DNA of 64,000 bases from assembly GCF_000230995.2 (NCBI RefSeq), contig NC_019973.1, positions 1,488,001 to 1,552,000 on the forward strand, written 5' to 3'. The notes under the pieces are model-generated. The model searched no databases. It was not told the DNA's origin and saw only the letters and a program-made list of their open reading frames with translations. Origin of the DNA: Mesorhizobium australicum WSM2073 (GTDB taxonomy: Bacteria; Pseudomonadota; Alphaproteobacteria; Rhizobiales; Rhizobiaceae). Shown piece after piece: positions 19,142 through 26,696 of this stretch. The translations under genes were made by a program, and so were the position numbers. Position 1 is the first letter of the stretch; each line of letters starts with the position of its first letter.

Positions 19142-20176
19142 TCACTGCGTCTCGAAATTGCTGTGCGGCACGACAAGGCGATATTCGAGGTGGCCCTCGC
19201 CGATATCCAGGTTCGCGGTTCCGTTCAGGGATGCCGGCACCACCCGCTCCAACGCAACGCTTCCGAAGCGCCGTTGACCGCCGCCACCGCGATTGGCTTC
19301 TATCGTTTCGGCCCATGTCAGCGACAGCGCAACCTCCCCCGTGGCGGCAGCGTCGAGTTGGGCGGTAACCTCGACGAAGCCATCCGGCCGGGACAGGGCG
19401 CCGTAGCTCAACGAGTTGACGGCAAGTTCATGCATCGCCAGCCCGATATGCAGCGCGGCGTTGGGATTGAGGTAAGGATTGGCGCCACGAAAACGGAGGC
19501 TGTGCGACGGGTTCGCGCCATAGCGGCCGACCTGGCCCGCCACCAGTTCATGAAGGGCTGCCCCTCGCCAATTGGAGGATGTCACCAGATCCTGGGAGGA
19601 GGCCAGCGACTGCAGCCGGCCGCGGAAGCGCGTCAGGAAATCGCCGATGCCGTCGGAATAGCGACCGGTCTGGGTCGCGATGCTCTGGATGATCGCCAGG
19701 AGGTTCTTCGAGCGATGGCTGACTTCCCGCAGCAGCGTCGTCAACGTCTGTTCACGCCGCTTTTGCTCGGTCGTCTCGACCATGGTGGTGACGACGCCCT
19801 GTACATCGCCATCGTCGCCTCGGTCGGCATCGACCCAAATCTGAAACCAGCGAACGCCATTCTCGACCGGGACACTGATTTCAAGGCGCTGGGGATTGCC
19901 GGTCGCGATCACATCGCGCTTGGCGGCGCCGATGCGGTCGGTCTGCGCCGTCGGCAAAATGCCGTTGCCATCGACATCGTCGGAGGCCCAAGGGGCGCGC
20001 ATGTTGCGGGCCCATACGGTCTTCATATCGCGATCCTGATAGAGGACGGAAATGCCGGCATTGTGGAGCGCGTGGAGAAGAGCCCGGCCAAGCTGCATGC
20101 CGCTCTCGGCGGGGTGCATGGCGATCACTTCATCGCCCCGTGCGCCTTCCTCTCTATCTGAAGTCCTCGAGCGCAT
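19142..20176 (-). CDS. PAS-type HWE/HisKA_2 histidine kinase, possible PhyR kinase
   Basis: This is a soluble 344-residue kinase. An N-terminal PAS domain (about 30-140) ends in MVETTEQKRREQTL, followed by the phospho-acceptor box REVSHRSKNLLAIIQSIATQT with its H-R-x-K-N pattern and an HWE ATPase domain with MHELAVNSLSYGALS. No membrane helix is present. The start at 20176 has an ACAGG site and a near-consensus EcfG promoter 30 bases upstream. It sits two genes from phyR on the same strand. HWE/HisKA_2 kinases phosphorylate PhyR in Caulobacter, Sphingomonas and relatives, so this is a good candidate for that role. Confidence 0.87.
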   Translation of the reverse strand: MRSRTSDREEGARGDEVIAMHPAESGMQLGRALLHALHNAGISVLYQDRDMKTVWARNMRAPWASDDVDGNGILPTAQTDRIGAAKRDVIATGNPQRLEISVPVENGVRWFQIWVDADRGDDGDVQGVVTTMVETTEQKRREQTLTTLLREVSHRSKNLLAIIQSIATQTGRYSDGIGDFLTRFRGRLQSLASSQDLVTSSNWRGAALHELVAGQVGRYGANPSHSLRFRGANPYLNPNAALHIGLAMHELAVNSLSYGALSRPDGFVEVTAQLDAAATGEVALSLTWAETIEANRGGGGQRRFGSVALERVVPASLNGTANLDIGEGHLEYRLVVPHSNFETQ

Positions 20177-20206
20177 CGGTCAACCTGTCCACCCCAACTC
20201 AGACTG

Positions 20207-20232
20207 AACCGCTCACCTGCCACATCGGTTCC
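20207..20232 (-). promoter_or_regulatory. Near-consensus EcfG-type promoter
   Basis: On the minus strand a perfect GGAAC (20232-20228) is followed after 17 bases by GGTT instead of CGTT. Its position, 31 bases before the kinase start at 20176, is right, but one mismatch in the -10 lowers confidence. Confidence 0.4.
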
Positions 20233-20363
20233 AAATGAATCGGGATAACCACCCTTCCTAAAGCGGTCCGCCGGACGGCGTCCAGTAAAGGACACCGCCC
20301 GGCGGTGGCTGGAAACCGTTTGAGGGGTGCGGCTTCCAGTGTTCCTCTATTCAGTCGCCAGGC

Positions 20364-20528
20364 TCACGCCCGTCTGAAAAGGCCGGCCAAAAGCGAAATG
20401 ACCAGGAATGCGAGGAAGATGAAGAACAATATCTGCGCGATACCGGCGGATGTGCCGGCGATACCGCCGAAACCAAGCGCGCCGGCAATAATCGCCACGA
20501 CGAGAAATACGAGCGCCCAGTAAAGCAT
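20364..20528 (-). CDS. DUF1328 small membrane protein (YtjA-like)
   Basis: This is a 54-residue, highly hydrophobic protein beginning [20 protein letters not shown], with two membrane helices separated by [11 protein letters not shown] and ending in FRRA. The pattern is that of the DUF1328/YtjA family of unknown function. An excellent GGAAGGAGATGAACC ribosome site precedes the ATG at 20528, and an exact EcfG-type promoter lies 30 bases further up. Longer frames overlapping it in other phases are not credible. Stress-induced expression is inferred from the promoter. Confidence 0.88.
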   Translation of the reverse strand: MLYWALVFLVVAIIAGALGFGGIAGTSAGIAQILFFIFLAFLVISLLAGLFRRA

Positions 20529-20557
20529 GGTTCATCTCCTTCCAATGATACGGTGAA

Positions 20558-20582
20558 AACGTGGGTAAATGCGGTTTGTTCC
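20558..20582 (-). promoter_or_regulatory. EcfG-type promoter (N16)
   Basis: On the minus strand GGAAC (20582-20578) and CGTT (20561-20558) are 16 bases apart, directly upstream of the DUF1328 gene at 20528. Confidence 0.8.
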
Positions 20583-20734
20583 ACCAATCGCCGAAAAAGC
20601 CGATGCTTGCAAACCGTTCCAGGCAGCGCGGGCTGGAAATTCGCTGGCGGCCGATCCGGCTTGTCAAGAAGGCCACCGAATGCATCGCACCCAGTGGCCT
20701 TTTATGTCCTTGTCCGGCTCGCGGAGGCCGCGAT

Positions 20735-21529
20735 TTATGCAGCGGCCTTGGCCTGCCGGTCGAAGAAGAGCGCCTGGCTGATCAGCGCCTTCACCATGTC
20801 GGGATTGAACGGCTTGGTCACGAGGAAAGCAGGCTCCGGACGCTCTCCGGTCAGCAGACGCTCGGGAAAAGCGGTGATGAAGATTACCGGCACCGATGTC
20901 GACGAGAGGATTTCGTTCACCGCCTCGATGCCCGAGCTGCCGTCGGCGAGCTGGATGTCGGCCAGCACCATCTTCGGTCGGGTCTTGCCGAACATCGTCA
21001 CCGCTTCGGCATGGGTCCGCGCCGTGCCCACCACCCGATGGCCGAGGCTCTCGACCATCTCCTCTATATCCATGGCAATGAGCGGCTCATCCTCGATGAT
21101 CAGCACGTCGGTCGCCACCTGACGGGAAATCTCGTTGCTTGCCTGGGCAAGCAGCTCGGAGAACTGCTGGTCGCCGACATCGAGGATCTCGGCCGCCTCG
21201 TCCTCGCTGAAACCCTCGACGGCAACCAGCAGGAAGGCCTGGCGGGGAAGCGGCGCGATCGCATTGAGATTGGCGGCCGCGCGCTGTTCCCAGCCCGCCT
21301 GTGTCTGCTCTTGCGGAACGCGGATGGCAACCGATGTGAAGAGCTTGGCGAAAACCTTGTATAGTGCGATCCGGTCACTCGACGCCTCGGGGAAGATGTC
21401 GACATCGGCAATGATCGCCTCAAGCATCGCGGCGACCAGCGCATCGCCGCTCTCCTGCGATCCCGAGACGGCACGCGAAAAGCGCCGCAGGAACGGCAGA
21501 TGCGGAGCGATGGTGGCGGACAAGCTCAT
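20735..21529 (-). CDS. phyR: General stress response anti-anti-sigma regulator PhyR
   Basis: PhyR is the switch of the alphaproteobacterial stress response. When phosphorylated, its sigma-like domain binds NepR and frees EcfG. The 264-residue protein shows exactly this fusion: an N-terminal sigma-like domain (about 1-138, with AFLLVAVEGFSEDEAAEIL resembling sigma region 4) and a C-terminal receiver (from about 140) with acidic residues IIEDEP, phospho-acceptor Asp191 in LADIQLADGSSG and Lys239 in VTKPFN. It is divergent from nepR-ecfG, and its own promoter at 21601-21625 is of the EcfG type, giving positive feedback. Confidence 0.97.
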   Translation of the reverse strand: MSLSATIAPHLPFLRRFSRAVSGSQESGDALVAAMLEAIIADVDIFPEASSDRIALYKVFAKLFTSVAIRVPQEQTQAGWEQRAAANLNAIAPLPRQAFLLVAVEGFSEDEAAEILDVGDQQFSELLAQASNEISRQVATDVLIIEDEPLIAMDIEEMVESLGHRVVGTARTHAEAVTMFGKTRPKMVLADIQLADGSSGIEAVNEILSSTSVPVIFITAFPERLLTGERPEPAFLVTKPFNPDMVKALISQALFFDRQAKAAA

Positions 21530-21600
21530 AATAGACGTCTCCCTCAGATGACGCGTTGAACGGATTCCAGGCTATGCCGATTGCAAGCCCCATGGGAAAC

Positions 21601-21625
21601 AACGCCGCTTTTCTGAAAAAGTTCC
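21601..21625 (-). promoter_or_regulatory. EcfG-type promoter of phyR (N16)
   Basis: On the minus strand GGAAC (21625-21621) and CGTT (21604-21601) are separated by 16 bases. It lies 8 bases from the oppositely directed promoter of nepR-ecfG. Confidence 0.85.
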
Positions 21626-21633
21626 GCCGATAT

Positions 21634-21658
21634 GGAACGAATCACCGGCAATGGCGTT
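21634..21658 (+). promoter_or_regulatory. EcfG-type promoter of nepR-ecfG (N16)
   Basis: GGAAC at 21634-21638 and CGTT at 21655-21658 are separated by 16 bases. The leader to the nepR ATG is about 80 bases. Together with the phyR promoter it forms an autoregulatory divergent pair. Confidence 0.87.
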
Positions 21659-21746
21659 TTAGTGCCGGGATGGGCAACCAGACGAGGGTGCCGCTTGCCT
21701 TGTGTTGTGTTGTGAGCGGCTTGAGTTCTGGGAAATAAAGGGCGAA

Positions 21747-21947
21747 ATGAAGGACATGACCAAAGATATGGCTGGCGTCACGGGCAGGCGCCGGAACGGC
21801 GACGGCGATCCGTTAGGGCCGAATTCCGAAATCGGACGCAAACTCAAACAATATTACGACGAGCTGGTCTCCGACAATGTGCCGGATCGCTTCGCCCAGT
21901 TGCTCAGCCAACTGGAACAGGCCGAACCCGCACAGAAGAAGGACTAG
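21747..21947 (+). CDS. nepR: Anti-sigma factor NepR
   Basis: NepR holds EcfG inactive until phosphorylated PhyR takes it away. The 66-residue product carries the NepR core at about residues 31-60 (IGRKLKQYYDELVSDNVPDR, then FAQLLSQLE), with a disordered basic N-terminus and a short acidic-basic tail. The ATG at 21747 is chosen because AAGGGCG precedes it; the in-frame opening from 21702 has no ribosome site. The stop is 4 bases before ecfG, so anti-sigma and sigma factor are made together. Confidence 0.95.
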   Translation: MKDMTKDMAGVTGRRRNGDGDPLGPNSEIGRKLKQYYDELVSDNVPDRFAQLLSQLEQAEPAQKKD

Positions 21948-21951
21948 GGAC

Positions 21952-22503
21952 ATGGCAGCGGTCTCCCAAGGCTTCAAGACCGATCTGCTTGGGGCGATCC
22001 CGAGCTTGCGGGCCTTTGCCGTGTCGCTGACGCAGAATGCCGACAAGGCCGATGACCTCGTTCAGGAAACGTTGGTCAAGGCCTGGGACAAGCATGAAAG
22101 CTTCCAGCCCGGCACCAACCTCAAGGCATGGCTTTTCACGATACTGCGCAATGAATTCTATTCGCAAATGCGCAAGCGCGGTCGCGAGGTGCAGGACAGC
22201 GACGGCATCATGACGGCCCGGCTTGCAGTGCACCCGGCCCAGCACGGCCAGCTCGACCTCAAGGATTTTCGCGGGGCACTCGAGCAATTGCCGGAGGACC
22301 AGCGCGAAGCCATCATCCTGATCGGCGCATCGGGTTTTTCTTATGAGGAGGCCGCCGAAATCTGCGGGTGCGCGGTCGGAACGATCAAAAGCCGCGTCAG
22401 CAGGGCCCGCACGCGCCTGCAGGAAATCCTGAAAATCTCAGGTGAGGACGAGTATGGCCCCGACGCGATTTCGGCTCAGGTCACGGGAACGGCCGCGCAT
22501 TGA
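21952..22503 (+). CDS. ecfG: General stress response ECF sigma factor EcfG
   Basis: EcfG directs RNA polymerase to GGAAC-N16/17-CGTT promoters. The 183-residue protein has sigma region 2 with DKADDLVQETLVKAWDKH and FTILRNEFYSQMRKR, and region 4 with LPEDQREAIILIGASGFSYE and GCAVGTIKSRVSRAR. This is the ECF15 pattern. A GGACTAGGGAC segment serves as ribosome site, overlapping the nepR stop. It is the second gene of the autoregulated nepR-ecfG operon. Confidence 0.95.
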   Translation: MAAVSQGFKTDLLGAIPSLRAFAVSLTQNADKADDLVQETLVKAWDKHESFQPGTNLKAWLFTILRNEFYSQMRKRGREVQDSDGIMTARLAVHPAQHGQLDLKDFRGALEQLPEDQREAIILIGASGFSYEEAAEICGCAVGTIKSRVSRARTRLQEILKISGEDEYGPDAISAQVTGTAAH

Positions 22504-22548
22504 AATGCGGGGCCGCATAACGGCGATTCGGACATTGTCGCGTCAGTC

Positions 22549-22998
22549 TCAGCCAGGGGAGCCGCGCCCATAGGCCAGCGCCACGGCCTCGACGAGGTCT
22601 TCGCCCGAATAGGGCTTGGTGACCAGCCTTACCCCCGGGAAAGACGCCTTGATCTCATCCGCATCCGAATAACCGGACGCAAACACGAACGGGACGCCGG
22701 TCTCACGAAGGCCCGCGGCAAATTCGAGCGTCGAGGCGCCACCCAGCATCAGGTCGACAATGGCCGCGTCGAAATCCTTCGCGACCTTCCGGCCATCTAC
22801 CTCGGCCAAATCGCGGGCAACCACCACCTCGCCTGCACCGTGGTCACGGCAGAGTTGCTCGACATCCATGGCGATGAGGAATTCATCCTCCAGGACAAGA
22901 ATGCGCAATCCATCAAGTAATTGGGGCACAGGCAATTGCTCCTTGAAACGCCGGGAGTCATGATCGTAATTTGGTGTGTTGTCATTTAAAAAAGACAT
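22549..22998 (-). CDS. Receiver-only response regulator
   Basis: This is a single receiver domain of 149 residues with no output domain. It has ILVLEDEFLIAMDVEQL (acidic pair), phospho-acceptor Asp in AAIVDLMLGG, the Thr/Ser position in FVFASGYSD and Lys in VTKPYSGEDL. The ATG at 22998 is preferred to a frame opening at 23100, which would overlap the divergent Crp/Fnr gene. Single-domain receivers near phyR often act as phosphate sinks or relays for HWE kinases (for example MrrA or SdrG types); that role is inferred here. No EcfG consensus was seen upstream. Confidence 0.8.
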   Translation of the reverse strand: MSFLNDNTPNYDHDSRRFKEQLPVPQLLDGLRILVLEDEFLIAMDVEQLCRDHGAGEVVVARDLAEVDGRKVAKDFDAAIVDLMLGGASTLEFAAGLRETGVPFVFASGYSDADEIKASFPGVRLVTKPYSGEDLVEAVALAYGRGSPG

Positions 22999-23069
22999 CC
23001 GCCGACAGGCCGATCTCGGCAACGCGCAAAAACAGACCTGCTCACGGCAGGCATTCGCAAGGGGTCGAA

Positions 23070-23831
23070 ATGCCGAGCCAGACCGGGCGCTCTTCCTCAA
23101 GCCGTCAATACCCCTGCGAGCAATGCCCGTTGCGGGCCCTGCCGGTGTTCCGGGAGTTCGAGAAGCCGGAGCTTGCCTTCATCAGCAAGTTCAAGAAGGG
23201 AGAACTCGCGGTCGACAAGGGTGCCACGGTTCTCGTGGAAGGAAGCCACAGCGCGCATCTCTACACGGTGCTGTCCGGCTGGGCGTTCCGCTACAAGCTG
23301 CTGCAGGACGGCCGCCGGCAGATCCTCAATTACCTCATGCCCGGCGATCTCATCGGTCTGCAAGGCAGCGTCATGGGGGAAATGCAGCATTCCGTTGAGG
23401 CGCTGTCGCCAATGCTGCTTTGCGTGTTCGAACGCGACAATCTGCTCGAGATCTACCGCAACCATCCGGGCCTCGCCTACGACATCACCTGGATCGCTTC
23501 GCGTGAAGAGCGGATGCTGGACGAGAACCTGCTCAGTGTCGGCCGCCGCAGCGCAATCGAACGCGCCGCCTATCTTGTCGCCTTCATCGCCAGCCGCGCC
23601 AAGGTCGTGGGCCTGAACGGCACGCAGTCCATCCAGATACCGATCACGCAGCAGCACATCGCCGATACGCTTGGCTTGTCGTTGGTTCACACCAACAAGA
23701 CGATCCGCAAGCTGATGGACCGTCAGCTGATCGTCTGGCGCGACGGCGGTTGCGGTGTCGTCGACATTGAAGGTCTGAAACAGCTCGCCGGCTGGGAAGG
23801 GCTGGCGGAGGGCCGCCGGCCGCTGATCTGA
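23070..23831 (+). CDS. Crp/Fnr-family transcriptional regulator
   Basis: This is a 253-residue regulator with a cyclic-nucleotide-type sensory domain (about 35-150) and a C-terminal winged helix (ITQQHIADTLGLSLVHTNKT, about 195-214). The N-terminus has a CxxC pair, YPCEQCPLR, common in rhizobial Crp/Fnr proteins, but not the four-Cys set of oxygen-sensing FNR, so the signal is uncertain. The start at 23070 has AAGGGGTCG upstream; the opening at 22971 would overlap the divergent receiver gene. FixK-like and stress roles are both possible. Confidence 0.85.
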   Translation: MPSQTGRSSSSRQYPCEQCPLRALPVFREFEKPELAFISKFKKGELAVDKGATVLVEGSHSAHLYTVLSGWAFRYKLLQDGRRQILNYLMPGDLIGLQGSVMGEMQHSVEALSPMLLCVFERDNLLEIYRNHPGLAYDITWIASREERMLDENLLSVGRRSAIERAAYLVAFIASRAKVVGLNGTQSIQIPITQQHIADTLGLSLVHTNKTIRKLMDRQLIVWRDGGCGVVDIEGLKQLAGWEGLAEGRRPLI

Positions 23832-23896
23832 CCGCACCTTGCAGGGGCGGATCGGGTGCGCGTGACCGGGGTTTTCGGGTAGTTTGTCCCGACATC

Positions 23897-23921
23897 GGAA
23901 CCTTGAGACGCAAGGCGCGTT
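23897..23921 (+). promoter_or_regulatory. EcfG-type promoter (N16)
   Basis: GGAAC at 23897-23901 and CGTT at 23918-23921 are 16 bases apart, 30 bases before the DUF883 gene at 23952. Confidence 0.83.
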
Positions 23922-23951
23922 TGAAATCGAGCAATCACAAGGAGTTAAGCA

Positions 23952-24278
23952 ATGGCCACCGTCGCAGGGAAGACAGCCAACGAAGCGCGGACGAATCCGG
24001 ATCTGGAAGCCGACATCAGGCAGCTGAAGGCCGATATCGACAAGCTCACCAAGCAATTGGCCAAGACCGGTGAACACGGCTACGGCACTGCGCGGCGCGC
24101 GGCAGCCGAAGGCGTCGAACAGTTGCGCGCCCAAGGGGAGGCCGCCTTCGACAGCTTGCGCGGTAATGCCAGGGATATCGAGGCGCAGATGGTGGCAAGC
24201 GTACGCGAAAAGCCGGTGACGTCGCTGGCTATCGCCGCGGGCGTCGGCTTCCTGTTCGCGCTGCTCACGCGTCGCTAG
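23952..24278 (+). CDS. DUF883 (ElaB/YqjD-like) membrane-anchored protein
   Basis: This is a 108-residue protein with an amphipathic coiled-coil region (about 18-80; LEADIRQLKADIDKLTKQL) and one C-terminal membrane helix followed by RR. This is the build of ElaB/YqjD proteins, inner-membrane proteins linked in enterics to ribosome binding in stationary phase. AAGGAGTTAAGCA precedes the ATG. The exact EcfG-type promoter upstream and the co-oriented membrane gene 10 bases downstream make a stress-induced two-gene operon resembling yqjD-yqjE. Confidence 0.87.
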   Translation: MATVAGKTANEARTNPDLEADIRQLKADIDKLTKQLAKTGEHGYGTARRAAAEGVEQLRAQGEAAFDSLRGNARDIEAQMVASVREKPVTSLAIAAGVGFLFALLTRR

Positions 24279-24288
24279 TTCCGCCGAG

Positions 24289-24765
24289 ATGGGACTGCTG
24301 GCATCGTTGCTCTCGGGTTTCGCCTCGGGCGAAACCGTGGCCGCCATACGTCGAGCACGGACGGCGGCCATCGTCTATATGCTTGCCGCGCTGGCGGTGT
24401 TTTGCGGTATCGGCTTCCTGGTCGGCGCGGCCTATATCTGGGCATCGGCCCGCTATGGATCGCTGGCGGCGGCGATTGGTTTCGGTGTCGGCTTTCTGGT
24501 CATCGCAGGCCTTGTTCTTTTGACCCATCGGCTGATGTCGGGCACGCGGATGCGCCGCGAGGCTAGGCGGCGCAAGACCGACATGAAAGCGATCGGCATT
24601 ACGGCCGCGCTCGCTGTGCTTCCGGCATTGCTCAAAGGTGGGCTCAAGGGAAAAGGTGGGCTCGGGGTTATTCTTGGTCCGGCCGTGGCACTCGCGGCCT
24701 ATGCCATCTACCGCGAGAATGTGAAGTCCGACACCGACCACCACCCGGATGCCGGCGAGGGGTAG
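24289..24765 (+). CDS. Small integral membrane protein (YqjE/holin-superfamily-like)
   Basis: This is a 158-residue protein with two central membrane helices (about 27-53 and 60-82), a basic cytoplasmic segment (MRREARRRKTDMK) and a third hydrophobic stretch near 125-143 preceded by a Gly/Lys-rich loop. The pattern resembles YqjE-type proteins that follow DUF883 genes. It starts 10 bases after the DUF883 stop with only a weak ribosome site, so translation is probably coupled. Its end faces the convergent HWE kinase gene 23 bases away. Function is unknown. Confidence 0.75.
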   Translation: MGLLASLLSGFASGETVAAIRRARTAAIVYMLAALAVFCGIGFLVGAAYIWASARYGSLAAAIGFGVGFLVIAGLVLLTHRLMSGTRMRREARRRKTDMKAIGITAALAVLPALLKGGLKGKGGLGVILGPAVALAAYAIYRENVKSDTDHHPDAGEG

Positions 24766-24788
24766 TCGCGCCGGCGGCCATGCTCACG

Positions 24789-26321
24789 TCATCTCGACAG
24801 ATATTCCAGCGGCATCGATATTTCGGCGAAGACCCCATCGCGCCGGAATTCGTGGGTTACTTCGCTCGAAATGACCTTGGCCAGGCTGCGCCGGATGAGG
24901 ATCGAGCCGAAGCCTTGCCGCTCGGGCGGCGCTACTTCAGGACCGCCGCTTTCGCGCCAGGTGAACACCAGGCGCCTGTCACCATTCTTGCCTTGCGCTT
25001 TCCAGTCGAGATCAACCTTGCCTGACGCAACCGACAGTGACCCATACTGCAGCGCGTTGCTGGCCAGTTCGTGCAAGATCAGCCCGAGGCCGACGGCCTG
25101 ATCGGGCGACAGCAGCAGATCGGCGCCCGAGATTGCCAGCCGCGGCTGGGCGGCGTTGTCGAAAGGCCTGATCTCGATCTGGACGAGTTCGCGGATGCCG
25201 ATACCGCGCCACTCGCGGTCGGACAGCAGGCCATGGGCGATACCCAGGGCTTGAAGCCGGGCGCTGAAGGCTTTGAGGAATTCGCTCGGCTGGCGGGCAT
25301 GGCGCACGGTCTGCGTCGCCACCGCTTGGACCGTCGCCAGCGTGTTCTTGACCCGGTGGTTGAGTTCACGCAGCAGGAGCCGTTGCCGTTCGTCACCGAG
25401 CTTGCGTTCCGAAATGTCGTAGTTGACGCCGAAAATCAGCGTCGGCTTGCCTTCGCCATCGCACTCGATGACACGGCCGCGCGTGGCCACCCATCGCGGT
25501 GGATGGAAGCCATTCACCCGGTATTCGCCAAAATAGTCGTCACTGCCGGTCAAGGCATCACGAAAGCTGGTTTCGGTCTGGTGGACGTCGCGTGGATCGA
25601 TGGCTGTCAGAACATCGCGGGCCCGCAACCGTGTCGAGCGCGGCAGGTTGAACAATTCCGGCAATCGGACGTCGCAGTCGATGACGTCGGTGCGGACGTC
25701 CCAGGCCCAACTTGCCAGCGAAGCAGCATCGAGGGCGACGGCGCGCCGCTTTTCCTCGCGCGCGAGCGCGGCTTCGGCGACAGCGCCAGTGCGGGTCGCG
25801 TGCTTCAGGGTGAACAGGCTGCCGGCGAGGCCGGCGAGCGTTTTCAACTGGTCCAGCTTGGACCGGGACGGGTGGGCACACGGCTTGCGGTGCATGACGC
25901 ACAGGGTTCCGATCCGCGCTCCCGCGACAATGATCGGGACGCCGGCATAGAAGCGCACATGATGCTTGCCGGTCACCAGCGGATTGGCGTGGAAACGCTG
26001 GTCGGCCGCTGCGTCCGTCACCACCATCGGCTCATCGCCAGCGGCGATGGCGTGCGCACAGAAGGAAATGGCTGTCGTAATCTGTGTTTCTTCCATGCCA
26101 GAACAGGATTTGAACCATTGCCGATCGAGGTCGACAAGTGTGACCAGGGCGATTGGCGCGCGCATCACGGCGGCGGCAAAGCCGCCGATGCGGTCGAAAT
26201 CCGGGTCGGCCGCCGTATCCAGCATCTCAAGCCAGTGCAGCACGGCCAGCCGGTGCTCGTCGTGCACGGCGCGCGCAACCTCGGCCGGCAGACCGGCTGC
26301 TGTTTCCACCCTGCTATTCAA
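24789..26321 (-). CDS. GAF-PAS HWE/HisKA_2 histidine kinase
   Basis: This is a soluble sensor kinase. A GAF domain (about 20-170, with CSGMEETQITTAISFCAHAI) is followed by a PAS domain (about 190-310, ending FGVNYDISERKL) and the HWE core with RELNHRVKNTLATVQAVATQT and LHELASNALQYGSL. The GAF domain resembles those of phytochrome-like and LOV-HWE kinases, but no bilin Cys is obvious. The start is uncertain: the frame is open to 26492, but that part overlaps the divergent EcfG promoter and looks non-coding, so I use the TTG at 26321; a GTG at 26309 is also possible. It is another candidate input kinase for PhyR. Confidence 0.82.
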   Translation of the reverse strand: MNSRVETAAGLPAEVARAVHDEHRLAVLHWLEMLDTAADPDFDRIGGFAAAVMRAPIALVTLVDLDRQWFKSCSGMEETQITTAISFCAHAIAAGDEPMVVTDAAADQRFHANPLVTGKHHVRFYAGVPIIVAGARIGTLCVMHRKPCAHPSRSKLDQLKTLAGLAGSLFTLKHATRTGAVAEAALAREEKRRAVALDAASLASWAWDVRTDVIDCDVRLPELFNLPRSTRLRARDVLTAIDPRDVHQTETSFRDALTGSDDYFGEYRVNGFHPPRWVATRGRVIECDGEGKPTLIFGVNYDISERKLGDERQRLLLRELNHRVKNTLATVQAVATQTVRHARQPSEFLKAFSARLQALGIAHGLLSDREWRGIGIRELVQIEIRPFDNAAQPRLAISGADLLLSPDQAVGLGLILHELASNALQYGSLSVASGKVDLDWKAQGKNGDRRLVFTWRESGGPEVAPPERQGFGSILIRRSLAKVISSEVTHEFRRDGVFAEISMPLEYLSR

Positions 26322-26384
26322 ACCAAGTTCCCGTGACTTGTCTTGATGTCCTCGCCGTCGCCGGCCCGGGACAGCCCTGCAGCC

Positions 26385-26409
26385 GGAACCATCCTTGCGA
26401 GGGACCGTT
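26385..26409 (+). promoter_or_regulatory. EcfG-type promoter (N16)
   Basis: GGAAC at 26385-26389 and CGTT at 26406-26409 are 16 bases apart, 57 bases before the small gene at 26467. Confidence 0.8.
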
Positions 26410-26466
26410 ACCCGAGCGTGATTTGCCGATCGCGTCAGCCGACGCGAAACCAGACGAGGACCCGCC

Positions 26467-26667
26467 ATGGCTAGGAACATTCCCGAAAACAAAGCGCGTC
26501 AGGGGCGGTGGGGCTGGCATGGGTTCCGAATCCTGATCGCCGGACTGCTCCTGGTGCTCGTCGCCTGGGGCGTCGCCGAGATCTACGGCGTGTTGATCAA
26601 GGCGCCGAACAGCGACGAGCAACATGTCCCCACGCCGCCGAGCACCGGTCCGGCGCCATCCGGCTGA
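26467..26667 (+). CDS. Small single-pass membrane protein behind an EcfG-type promoter
   Basis: This is a 66-residue protein with a basic N-terminus, one membrane helix (ILIAGLLLVLVAWGVAEIYG, about 22-41) and a Pro-rich hydrophilic tail. No family is recognised. GAGGACCCGCC precedes the ATG. The EcfG promoter at 26385 argues that it is a real, stress-induced gene despite its size. It is convergent with the lipid kinase gene, 29 bases away. Confidence 0.68.
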   Translation: MARNIPENKARQGRWGWHGFRILIAGLLLVLVAWGVAEIYGVLIKAPNSDEQHVPTPPSTGPAPSG

Positions 26668-26696
26668 AGTCAGCACCCTGATGGCTTCATACAGCA

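Noticed and set aside
21795..21820. GGAAC followed by CGTT inside nepR
   Set aside because: The spacing is only 13 bases, too short for an EcfG promoter, and it lies within the coding sequence.
24751..24775. GCCGGCG/CGCCGGC stem between two convergent genes as a terminator
   Set aside because: Only seven base pairs, within coding sequence at its left arm and without a T-run.
24789..26336. A 421-codon frame on the plus strand over the GAF-PAS kinase
   Set aside because: It is the shadow of the kinase gene; no ribosome site and no recognisable domain.
26322..26492. N-terminal extension of the GAF-PAS kinase
   Set aside because: It covers the opposing EcfG promoter and the start of the small gene at 26467, and reads as an Arg-rich non-conserved stretch.
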